Shown here piece by piece: positions 13,101 to 29,142 of a DNA stretch of 64,000 nt. Each line of letters begins with the position of its first letter. Position 1 is the stretch's first letter. Location: positions 1 to 64,000 of the forward strand of contig JASAMV010001995.1 in assembly GCA_030248065.1 (NCBI GenBank), read 5' to 3'. The translations under genes were made by a program, and so were the position numbers. The notes beneath the pieces were generated by a model, which was given only the letters and a program-made list of their open reading frames with translations, was not told the origin of the DNA and did not search any database. This DNA comes from Rhynchonema sp. JSB1_4 (lineage: Eukaryota; Nematoda; Chromadorea; Monhysterida; Xyalidae).

Positions 13101-13650
13101 GAATCCCTGCATCATTTGCTCGTACCAATGCTGGTACGAGTGCTGGTCGGGCACGCCTGCACGCAAATTTACGGATCTTTTGCAATGACATGCGAAAAAA
13201 TTTAACCGTAAGATGACCAACCATTCATTTGTGGCTGCACCGGTGAGCGTTGTTGTGGCTGCGTGCCATGTTGTTGGTACGCGTTCATTGAAAGCTGCTG
13301 AAACATTGTTGTATGGCGATTCAAAACTTGCACATACTATTACTTTGTTTTGGAAGGTTTGCTATTGATACCTAGAGTATCAGAAACTCACCGATCTGCA
13401 CACGTCTACAAACAATGAATATTGTGGCATGTTTACAGTCAACAAGGAGCATGCAATTGTGAACTATAACCGTGAATTACAAAATCTTTCCGCCCTGGCC
13501 CCTTGCCACACATACCTCAGCTTGATTGGCCGTGGTCGGCTGCGGCATGTTGTGTTGTCGTTGTTGTTGATTGTAGTTCTGCTGATAATACGGGTACTGG
13601 CTGTTCTGTTGCGGTTGACCGGTTCCGTACGGGGAGTTGGCTGGATGCAT
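7178..13650 (-). CDS. PAIP1: PAIP1, poly(A)-binding-protein-interacting protein 1 (13 exons)
   Basis: Translation-initiation cofactor that bridges poly(A)-binding protein and the eIF4F/eIF3 machinery. My 13 exons are 13516-13650 (ATG), 13207-13297, 13062-13156, 12875-12985, 12720-12812, 12305-12457, 11726-11863, 11567-11644, 11210-11335, 10674-10790, 10511-10594, 7530-7640 and 7178-7300 (TAG). They join in phase to 484 residues, close to the vertebrate length. Residues 1-120 are Gln-rich. A PAM2 motif (WNPNAVEFVPM, about 126-136) would bind the MLLE domain of PABP. The MIF4G-like helical domain spans about 228-405 (for example KDAKRLRAFAFLVAELYLQL). The acidic C-terminus (DNDEYSADYETFL) resembles PABP RRM-binding PAM1. 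The exon 5 and 6 donors are least certain. Intron 11 (7641-10510) holds another gene. Confidence 0.88.
7713..7980. mobile_element. TIR element, ATTGGTCGCAC family, copy 1
   Basis: Ends are ATTGGTCACACAATGA and TCATTGTGCGACCAAT in inverted orientation. The body matches copies at 29537-29811 and 32684-32963, including the internal GATCACGCAACGCAACGTCA and CCCCGTCACTTTC. It has no coding capacity and lies in PAIP1 intron 11. Confidence 0.75.
8220..10431 (+). CDS. Divergent ionotropic receptor (iGluR-like chemoreceptor), multi-exon
   Basis: The last exon (9507-10431, TGA) is clear. It contains a first membrane segment (ITVWLFAVSIYIFV), a pore/M3 stretch (LVTVSFFTLLFSNLYKSGLL, whose SNLYKSGLLSQL corresponds to the SYTANLAAFL region of iGluRs), a ligand-binding S2 lobe, and a final membrane segment (VSLIGVFGLLVCGTLIASFV). 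Exon 9101-9260 or -9275 joins in phase and gives the end of S1 (TTGHVDTAVMFTQPSEDM). Exon 8801-8926 joins in phase upstream (TLLTAYPSEYVPWRF). An exon from about 8220 with a hydrophobic leader (VVVGAVLLVFVSLAAGLL) is probably the N-terminal part; exons near 8585-8690 are unresolved. The canonical agonist-binding residues are not obvious. The gene lies antiparallel inside PAIP1 intron 11. Confidence 0.75.
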
Positions 13651-14577
13651 GATGATTGGATACCAGACTTGTATTTCGTGCTTATCCCAGTAACAATACA
13701 AAACAGAATGGAATCAATCAATCAGATCGGTAATAAAAAGTTCGATTAATACGTGGAGTGTAGACAAAATGCGAAACTGAAACATTGCAATCTTCACTGT
13801 CAGACAAAATTGGATTAGGATACAACAAGCGAGAAATGTACTACCGCGATACCACGCGACAAACGGTGTAAACAGACAACCGTTATAAAATAACGAAGAA
13901 ACAGATATTTGTCTAATAAGTAGCAATCTTTATTCATGTCTGATTAATTTGCAATAATGCATAATTTCGACTCATAAGACACCAGAATTGTAGAGGATAG
14001 AATCATCTCACAGAAGCACACAAATAAAGCCCGATTAAAAAATAAAGTGAATCTTGGCAATATTTTGAAAATATTCATCACCCTTCATCCAGAGAGATGC
14101 CAGCCAACAACTGACGGTTCACTAAAACGAAATCACAGGCCACAGTGTGATGATTCAAACACCGGCCACCAGAAAAAGGAATGAGTACGAGGCATGGTAT
14201 TTGAATATTGGCCGTCGCCTTTTTGAAACCAGCCGATCAAGCGAACAAAAATATATAATGTCGGCGCCAGAACCGAAAGCGTATGTGCAGGACAATCACG
14301 TATCAATGTACAAGACCATAAAGCAAAATAAGGTACGGTACCCATACACAACCATGTCAAGCGTGACAACACTACGACTACTTATAGCACTGGACTAGAA
14401 AAATTGGCTAAGATAACTTGATTTGGTCTAAATTGCATGAAACTTGCTGAACCATGACCACAGGTTTGCGTAAATGAAACTAAGTTGTCGGAATAAAAAG
14501 AAAGAATTAGGTTGTATGAAAATACGTTCCCTTTGATTGTTTCCCATTGATTGTTCCTACCTCACCTCCTTTGTTTT
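13651..14577. other. Spacer between PAIP1 and the four-module gene
   Basis: No coding exon is supported. It should hold the PAIP1 promoter and 5' leader (minus strand) and the 3' end of the next gene upstream. I see no clear TATA box. Confidence 0.45.
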
Positions 14578-17500
14578 TCAATTCTTGACTGCTTGTTCGT
14601 ATGACGGAGGAGCGTCCGGGAAAGCATCCTGAAGCATTACTAATCGTAAGCAAATTAACAATCAGCAAAAAATAAACAATTTTCTGCAAAAAACTAACCT
14701 CAACGCCGACGTGTGGAGCACTGGCTGTGGCTGCCGATGCGGGTTGACTTGGCTCCCCACCTGTTCGCACAAAGAACATCGTGTGCACGTCAAGCGGGTA
14801 ATCGGGGCCATTCCTGAAAAGGGACAAATAAACAATGCAATGTCATGAAAGCTGGAGAATTACAAAATGTTTCGCAATGTCATTATTCGTTACAGGACTT
14901 TCAAAAGAGGCTGAACTATATCTAAGGCGCAGTAAAACTTTTCAGGTCGTCCTGATGAAATAGGAAAACTGATGGGAGCCACACAGCAACGGGACTAACA
15001 CGTGTGAATGAACTCCAACGCCAAATATTTTCTATCCATCCATTTTCAATGCAAACAACAATGTCCCCCAATCGGCACTCACTCCTGATGCACATATCTG
15101 CTGGACACATCAGCCGAACATATCAGTCTCCATCCCATCGGCGCCAACTGTGCCAACATGATGCACAACATATGTCTTGCCACCGCCCAGTCATTACCCG
15201 AACCCCACGGTGACCACGGATTGCCACGCAGTTTCCATTCGTAACCACCGGCCACTGGATCTGTAAGGCATCGAGATTGGTTGGAAATGGAAATTTTAGT
15301 TGGTGCTCTCGTAGAAAGCAGCATAGACGAGAAATTTTGGGAATATTGCAACTTCTGGCGTGGGTCTTGTACTAAGCATAGATGACTACTCAATCGTTTT
15401 TGTCGATAACTCGGAACTAAACTTAAGTGCTGAAGTTTTTGTTCATTGTTCGCGCAATCAAGACTTTCAAACGAGTTAGACTTACTTTGGTTTTTCAGGC
15501 GGACTAAGCGAAGGCAACCATGAATGTTTCATCAACACGATAAGTAATCGAGAAATTGATTCCGCAAACATACGAAAAATGGGACAAAACATGACACAAA
15601 AAACAAGAGCTGCCTAACATCGCTATAAATAAAAAAGCCGGGGTGAAATCGTGAAAATGTAAAATTTCGCATTTCCTGCTCATTCGCAGATATGCACAAG
15701 AACATGCTGGTCCAAAAACAGCACTCCAAATGCAAAAAAGCACCACCCACTTTCGCGCTGCACGCCCTGCGTCCATTGTTGTGTGATCACGGTGGCAACG
15801 ACCTGCTGTACATCGGCAGGCGCATTGATCAAACGCAACTTGTCACTGTCACCCGGCGAGAGCGCAAAATGGGGCAGCGAATAGGGTGTACATGAACGCA
15901 GAATGAAGACAGCTGAACGTGAAACTATTGATCTATTACTATTACTATTGAACTATTACCCGGATGCATTGTGACATATGTAGTCTCCTGAGAGGGTCCG
16001 AAACTATGCAGCTTTAGACTACTTTATTATTATAAAAATTGCTAACATTTATAAAAACACTAAATAAAACACTGCTATACACTCCTTCCACAACAGTCTA
16101 CCATCTATATATAGTGGCACGATCAGGCAGGACCGCACTACTGTGGCCAGGTGGTGGTGATGGGCTCTTGCACTGCATTCCGGTATCCACGTAACTCTGG
16201 CGGACTATCCCACGATTTTTACCAAGAAACACCGAAATTTTAGATGGTACAGTATCTGTCCCGAGAAATCGTTACCCCCCGAACCGCAGCGCTTCCCCCA
16301 AATCCCGGTATCAGCCCCGATTGTTGTCCTCAGCGAAAAAATCCAAAACAGCACTGGAGGGAAGGGACCCAACATTTCGGTCTCGAAATGAATATTCACC
16401 ACATGAATATGAAAATTCGCAAAAGCTCTCACCAGTCCTTCAAACTTGCTTGAAAACTTAGGGGTAATCATATCAAAAACAAACTTCATCCGGAAATGTT
16501 CCGACGTGAAATCATCAGAGAACGCTCAATTAGAGCTTTTTAATCACAAACACAAGACTCAAACGAGCCCTCAAAAAATCAATCAGCCCAAATTGCGCGC
16601 GTACCTTTGTCATTCGGTCGTCGCGATATGTCGAGCGCGGTGTGCACGGCCCATCCATTGGCCAACAATGATTGCATGATTGACGTCAACATCAATCGAC
16701 TACAACAAGCGTCGTCCCAGTAGCAATGCCACGGATAACCGGACAGCTTGAGTTCGTGACAATTCGACTGTGAAAGATTTGAGCCGTTTTTTTGGGGGGT
16801 GACGTGGCCCCGGCCATCGTGGTGCATTCGCAAGTGCGTACTGACGATGTCCTGGTGCACCACCTGCCAGTTTGAGAAAATAGGACACTCATTGCTGTTT
16901 CATTATTTATGGTTGCGAAATTATTGTGAACGATAGTCCTAAATTGTGACGTATGTATGTAGAAAATTCATCGGGCATTTCAGCATTGTCAACACTATGA
17001 AACCGAGCCGTTTGTCCTAATCAATCAGATTTTTGTGTTCTCTTGATGGGATTCGACACGCCGTCCGGGCAACAGCACTCACTTTCTTGTAAAAACAACA
17101 AACGTCCAAAACGAATTATTCGCAAGCGCACCTCTGGCTTTGGTTTGATCTCCTGCAAACCCCTCGGCCAACACTGCACCACGCAACCCTGGACAATATC
17201 ATTGAGGTTGGATGGCAATTCAATGAGACGCAATCGATCGCTGCGATTCAGTGACAGACAACCGAATTGGGTCGCTGCTTGGTCCTGTTTCTGCAAGTAT
17301 AGCAAACACATTCGTTTCTGACATTTTAATTTTGTATTGAAACACCTTGTGCTATTCGGAGGAATGATGTTTCTACCGGGAGACAATTAGAGAACCAGTT
17401 CATTCACGTGCTTGAAGAAATAAACGATGCTCTCGCACAGTGGTGTCGTTAGGGAGGTTAGGTGGGGTTACCCCCTGCCCACCCCCGGTATGAGAAATTT

Positions 17501-19285
17501 TTTATTTTTGGGGGTTTGTATGGGAAATTTCCAGAAAATTGGGTTAGGTATGGGAAAATTTCGATTTCTCAACGACACCACTGCTCTCGCAAGAACTTTG
17601 ACTTCAAACAAGCAGCATGGAGTAAGCAAATGTTTCGGCCAAAATACAAGTAGTTTGGCGTCAAAAGATGTTCTTATTCAGCAGTCTTCATGACGGACGA
17701 AACGAAAAAGCTTCCAATTCGAACCAACCTGTTGAAAGAACATGCAGTCAGCAGTTCCCTTCACGTTACAAGTGCCAATGAACGCGTATCGGAGAGCGGA
17801 GAACCGACGGAATATCTCCAGTAGAATGTGGCGCGATGAAATACACTAGAAAACAGAAGTATTGTTCAAAATTATTTTTGGATTTCGATTCGAGTTTTAC
17901 TCAAATTGCACAATTCTTACCTCACCAAAATTCGCATTTTGCCACGGAGTTCCGTGGATTTTCACCTGATATGCCTGGCTTGATATGACTTCTTCACTTT
18001 GCAAGAGTGGGCCTGCGAGCAAATTGTGGTGTGTTAGTCGTGACTAGCGAAACAAAGCGCAAAATTTGACAACGACTTAAGAAATCACCCACCAACACAT
18101 TCCCTGAGAGTATCGTTCAGGTAACTGGGTGCATTGATGAGTTGCAACTTGTCCCAGCTGCTGATGCTCACGCAAACGATCGGCTGGGCGCCAAAACTCT
18201 GAAAAACAATAAAAAAGTAAAAAGCTAAAAAATGACACGAACTACAAAACAAATACGCACATCAACTTGAGGATTCTTCTGAAAAATCCATGTGGTCAAG
18301 TCCTGTGTCCTGCTGAGATCGGATGAAGCCAGCAACTCCCAGCCGTATCGCTGCAGACCTTCCAGCCTGTGAATGGATGCGAGAGCATGCAGTAAAAACG
18401 AATAAAGCAACCGCATTTCAAAGTCAAGAAATGCTTCGACAATTCTATAAGAACCTGAAGCCAAAATCGCACAGTTATGGTTCGACCAATAGCAAACAAA
18501 AATAATAACACTGTCAGTGTTAAATTAAAACCATAGACCTAGGTAAGAAAAGTTACAAAACAATTAAAAATCAGACATCCATAATTCTGATGAAAATCAT
18601 TTAGTTCGACAGAACCAACCATTTGCAACACACCAATCTAATCCCGACAGCCGTGTCTTTGGTGGTAGTTTTCGAAAATGGATTGCCCTTGAACTTGAAG
18701 AAATAAGCACCGTTCTCGAAGTATTCTTGTTGGATGCCTTCTGTAAGATGGGCAGTTACAATAAAAGGTGTACCGAGATTTGGTGTCCAATTTGTCATAA
18801 TTACCAAATTAACGCTCTTCATAGTTGCAGATCCACTTACGTGGACCGGTTATAAACTCGGTGGCAGACAAGGTCTAGCCCTGGTCCACTTCAGTTTGCA
18901 TCAGGGATATCTCGAGACAATACATGCACTGATACTGTTAATGTGGATCATGCCTGTTACGCTGGCCGAGGTGCTGGCATTACTGATTGTGGCCCCAACG
19001 CAAAGCCAGACCCATTACAAACATTCATACTGGCGTGCAAGTGTTAGTAAATGACCTGTTGGTGAGACATGTAGCGTCTGAGAATGTACCGCCGAACACG
19101 GATCAGTGAAACATCACAAAAACAAAACGCCAACCTGGCCAATACTGCGCGATGCACTGTCGAAACACGTCGATGACTTGTTGGTTGGCATCAATCAACA
19201 CAATTTTATCGTAGATCCGGCACGTGGCAGTGAAGAAGGGGAAGTCAGCGGGCACTGCCGGCAGTTGCGATACTTGACCGCCCAT
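14578..19285 (-). CDS. Uncharacterised four-module protein with N-myristoylation signal and C-terminal PPSY (12 exons)
   Basis: Exons 19135-19285 (ATG), 18620-18740, 18261-18366, 18093-18198, 17921-18012, 17729-17845, 17132-17290, 16605-16767, 15751-15912, 15083-15260, 14699-14813 and 14578-14628 (TGA) join in phase to 506 residues. The start MGGQVS fits N-myristoylation (MGxxxS). A module of about 95 residues repeats four times, starting near residues 26, 142, 249 and 362: D-K/R-[LI]-x-LI (DKIVLID, DKLQLIN, DRLRLIE, DKLRLIN), W-x-x-G-[IVL]-Q-x-E, a G-x-P-W/F core, a helical stretch, then GW-x-x-x-[ST]-x-D-[ILV]-S and a Phe-rich strand. Module 2 is most degenerate. It ends in DAPPSYEQAVKN; PPxY recruits WW-domain partners such as NEDD4-type ligases. 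I recognise a conserved metazoan type of protein but no named function; membrane attachment and trafficking are inferred. Confidence 0.82.
17438..17583. mobile_element. hAT-type MITE, 146 bp, with 8-bp target duplication
   Basis: Terminal inverted repeat CAGTGGTGTCGTT at 17438-17450 and AACGACACCACTG at 17571-17583. The 8 bases CTCTCGCA flank both sides (17430-17437 and 17584-17591). The interior is G-rich and non-coding. It lies in an intron (17291-17728) of the four-module gene. CAGTG ends with 8-bp duplications fit hAT. Confidence 0.88.
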
Positions 19286-20735
19286 TGTGGATGGGGTCGT
19301 GTGAAGGCAGGTGAAAGAGCCGGAACCCTTGGTTGCGGACAAGGAGAGAATCGGATTGATAAACAATAATGATAAATGAAAGATAAGCGCCTGTCTTGAT
19401 GAATTAACAAGCGGCTGGTCGATTCGACCACCATTCAACCCCAGATGAGACCAATGCAAACCCACCCAATGTGATAGTTTACGCAGCAGGAATTGTGACG
19501 ATATACAGTCATATGTATATGAATAAGAATAAAGGGGTGAAATTCGCCTCAGGAAACATGATAATCATAAATATATAACCACGAGCACACAACGTTACCA
19601 CCGAAAATGACCGTAATAATCAGTTGAATAATAGTGTTTTGCGCCAAGCAAGCATATTCAATTATATGTACCTGTAACAGAAAGTCAGAGAAGCCGTTTT
19701 GCATGCAATGTAGTGCGTGGGTAGCTAACTAGTAAGTCTCGGGCACTTACGCAATTATTATTCCGAGCTCTTTCACACAAGGACGGTACAAAAATAGAAT
19801 AACGTAATTCTGCTGGCATGAAAATCGGGAAACGGGCGTTTGACACAAAAAACAGTTTTCACCGACACAAGAAAAAGACAAGCAAAAACGTTGCAATCAT
19901 GAAAAATTGCAAGAAAAGCAATATTTGGCCATTTGCTTCATCACTGACAAACGTTAGTGTGCCCAAATATTGACTTCCTCGGAAAATTTTTGAGCTCAAA
20001 AATGAAATGTACACAGCAGGTTTTGCAGTGGATGGTAGTTTTTGTGAAGAAACCTTGTTATCAATCAATCCAATAAATCAGTGAATGCAAACTTTGGGGA
20101 ATACTTCAATCGGTCAGACGCTGAAGAATTTGTTTACAATAGAAAATCAAAAGGTGGCAAATTTACTCGTATGCTTGTGGCACTCTCATGAAAAGCAAAA
20201 AGTTCAGTTATGAGTCAGAATCAGACACCGAAATGCCCTTGCTCAGACGTTATTAGCGAACAGTATGGCGATACTTTTCAGCAACAAAACACACATGATA
20301 ACTGGATAATTGAAGTCTTGGAAAATATATTACACATCTGAGTCCCACGTACAGCCACAGACCCATGCGCGCTGGCTCACAAGAATGAAAGCCACATACA
20401 CAGTAGTTTCGAAGAAAAAAACAGCAATAAATTTACAAAAAACTCACAATGTTTTTGCACACGATAATTGCAACAATTTCAGTCTAGTTTCCGCCAAAAT
20501 GATTACTTTATGCGGAAAATAGACTGCAAGAATACATAGTCAACAATAATTCACGTAAATCATAACCGTAATTTATGCGGAAAACTGGACGCTCGATTTG
20601 TGCGCGCGTGCAGAAAATTGTGAAAATTTGATGAAATCGGAATCCGGTACTGTCCAAATTCGTGGGTATTTCGTAGATAGTGTAAAATAATAGAAAGGTG
20701 TTTTCTGCCAATAACAAAAACAACGTGCGTTGTCA
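19286..20735. other. Intergenic, no gene recognised
   Basis: Only short frames without splice or family support. It should contain the promoter of the four-module gene and the 3' untranslated region of Cdc42. Confidence 0.5.
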
Positions 20736-26280
<5,545 letters not shown>

Positions 26281-27133
26281 TCAACTGCCACAACTGGTTT
26301 CATATTCGACCTTGAAATTTTTGGCCATCAATCCGTGTTCGTTGTTGGTCATACACGAGTAGATGCCCTGATCACCCATGGTGGCAGGGTCGATCTCAAT
26401 TTTGCTCCAAATCTGCTCGCTGGCGATTTTCTTTTCGTAATACTGAAAGGAATTAAAAAAGAGAATCTTTAGCACCGTGCCGAAGTTTAATAAATATGTT
26501 TCACATTCTAGAAACCAACGTTAATATTGTCCTGTGTTGGCACCTCAGCACCATTCTTGTACCATTTGATCTGCGGTCTGGGATCGCCCTGGGCCATGCA
26601 AATCAACATAATCTTGTATCCAAGACGAAACGACTGACTGAAGTGCGAACCTCGGATAATGCGGGCCGCCTGAAAAATAGATGTATTGACTTGTGTCAAA
26701 CACGGGAGATCGAGTTATTTTTGGATGATCTTTTGATTGATGCCACCAATATCTACTAGAGGAACCAGCCGTTTGTCAGGTGTCCGTGAAGAACTTTTGC
26801 GATTTCACAGTGGTCGAAATTGTTTAGCTGAAATCAACCTCGTAGTCCACCGCGTTTGATACCGTGCAAAAATGGTAACAGCAGTGCATACCCAGCAAAC
26901 TTACTTGCTCAATCAAACAAACGAAAAAGTTACTTCGTCTTCAATCTGAAAAAAATGAAACGACTAACCCCAGGATCCTGTTGGACGGCCGGTTTCACCA
27001 GCGAATATTCTGCGATATTACCGAACGGCAGAAGATTTTTGCCTTTGCCTTTGCCGCGACGACCTTTTGCAGATTCGCTACCTCGTATTAACAAAAGGAG
27101 CAAAGTGCAAAGCAGACCAGTTTCAAGCTTCAT
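26281..27133 (-). CDS. oig-4: oig-4-like secreted one-Ig-domain protein (3 exons)
   Basis: Exons 26969-27133 (ATG), 26520-26669 and 26281-26442 (TGA) join phase 0 to 158 residues. A signal peptide (LETGLLCTLLLLLIRGSESA) is followed by a basic stretch (KGRRGKGKGKN), then one immunoglobulin domain: YKIMLICMAQGDPRPQIKWY holds the first Cys and core Trp, and DQGIYSCMTNNEHG holds the D-x-G-x-Y-x-C signature with the second Cys. The flanking sequence (ARIIRGSHF, YYEKKI, IWSKIEIDPATMGDQG, MAKNFK) resembles the small oig-4 family as I remember it. In C. elegans oig-4 is a secreted muscle protein stabilising acetylcholine-receptor clusters; that role is inferred here. No transmembrane segment follows. 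Confidence 0.88.
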
Positions 27134-28080
27134 TGTGTGCGGTTGAATCTGTGGCTGAAATGCTCTTCGTATTATATCAAAAAAGTTACGGACAATAATA
27201 GCAATAATAATAATTCAGCAAGCCCATGCTGTAAATAGCCTCTATGCGCTCATACTTTTGTTCGAAGCTAAAATGAGAACTCCGGAATTGTACCAAAACA
27301 GCAAGCTAAAAGTCACCATTGCGCAAGAAGAATCCAATATGCAACACCAATACCCACACCTGGTGTAAACTGGCTCAACAACGTTGTGTTACGTCTTTGA
27401 CATTAAAGTTTTTGGCAACCTCGTTACCCACATTTTCCCGGGCCCAAAATGTGGTCCATTCTAAAACGAGCAGCTGTTCAACGTGAACGCAACCAGCAAA
27501 CGCAATGAAGGGCGACTTTTGTCTCCAACTCTATACCAGCAGAAATCATACCGCACTCGTGCCGTGCTCTACCAAGCGCTCATTTGCGAGCGCATATGCG
27601 AGCTTTTCAAATATAACCGCGTTCGCTCCAACATGGTACAAAACCTGAAGTGCTTTGTGGAATAATTCTGCAGTTTGCATTTTGATGAGTCGAAAAACAT
27701 GTTATTTTCTTAACTAATGCACCCAAAACAAGTGGGCCATGGAGATCAACAACGGGTGGCGCAATTTATCATGTGTTTGTGTCGGCCGTATTGTGTAAAA
27801 TCACTTGGTGCCCTCCATTGCCGTTTAGCATTTGCCCTCAATGTTGACCAGCGTAAAAGCAACTGGTTTCTTTTCATCTGCTGCGCGCGATCACAAGATG
27901 TGACCATTGAGGAACAACATGCCGTGAGGTTGGCAAGTGAGCTGAAACGAATTGGACTGAAAAACCTTAGTTTTCAGATTTATTCTGAATATAGTCCAGG
28001 TTTCAAACTTCGCCTTCAGGTTTTTTGCAGGCTTGTACATGTTCTTACTACTTGTATGCTGCGTTTTGTCCCAACGAGTA
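27134..28080. other. Intergenic, no gene recognised
   Basis: Ordinary spacer between the minus-strand oig-4-like gene and the hAT element at 28089. It should hold the oig-4-like promoter. I see nothing else supportable. Confidence 0.5.
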
Positions 28081-28088
28081 TTGACACC

Positions 28089-28813
28089 CAGTGTTCGAAA
28101 GGGATCCCGATCCCGGGATCCCGGGCACTTCTTCTGATCCCGATCCCGATCCCGTCATTTTGAAAAAGTCAATCCCGATCCTGATCCCGCCCACAAAAGT
28201 ACCGGGATCGGGATTAAGTTTTGAGAACAAAAAGTAAAAAATTATGCAGTCATAATTCGCCAAGCTGTTGTAAGGGCGCGGCCATGCAAACGTGGGCGCG
28301 GGTCGCGGGTCAGAAAAATACTCTATATGTCCAACAACCGCCCCGCGTTTGCATGCCGCACTTGCGGGTCGCGGTTTGCGGGTCACTTGAAACATTTGTT
28401 TGGCTGCAACACACAAAAATTAACCCATCAGCGTCGAGCCAACGTCGCAGACGTGCCGCAGCCCAGCGCTGATTGGTTCATTTTTGTGTGTAATTTGCCA
28501 TTGATCGACTACAATTATGATCTTTGAACTTATCCGTCATCAGCTATTCTCGATTTTCAATGGGCTTTAATCACTGTTCCGGGTGTTTATCCATGTGTGA
28601 TAAACATGTTTCATGGTTGTCTGTGACATTAACGTGCATCTTATGCATAAAATGATAAAAACAATTGCCTTTGGACTATATGTGGTCAATCCCGATCCCG
28701 ATCCCGGGATCCCGGGTTTTCAAAACCGGGATCCCGATCCCGATCCCGACACTTTCTTGATCACAATCCTGATCCCGATCCCGGGATTAAAAATGAATCC
28801 CGTTCGAACACTG
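28089..28813. mobile_element. hAT-type non-autonomous element, 725 bp, with 8-bp target duplication
   Basis: Perfect 11-bp inverted ends: CAGTGTTCGAA at 28089-28099 and TTCGAACACTG at 28803-28813. The target duplication TTGACACC is at 28081-28088 and 28814-28821. Just inside both ends the hexamer GATCCC/CGATCC is reiterated many times (28101-28210 and 28689-28785), forming subterminal arrays in opposite positions. The interior also repeats GCGGGTCGCGG. I find no transposase, so it must be mobilised in trans. Confidence 0.92.
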
Positions 28814-29142
28814 TTGACACCTAAGATCAATCAATTAAACTAACAACGAATTTTTCGCTAAATTTGAGATGAAGAGTGTTGCATGTCTGGTGCGCGGATG
28901 ATGATGGTGATTGCTGTAAATATCCCACACAAGATCATCATTTACTTTCCTTTTTGTGAACATTTGTCCCAGGCAGGCGGCAAATGCCGCGCTTTCGGAA
29001 AAACAAAAAGCGGCTTGGGCTTTGCCAATCCAAACAAGGAAAAAATGCTCCGTTCTTAACGGGAAAGACGTAGACTTAAACGCTATACATCTTCAGACTC
29101 GTTCATTCATCTCACTTTCGAAAACACAAATATAATTTAAAG

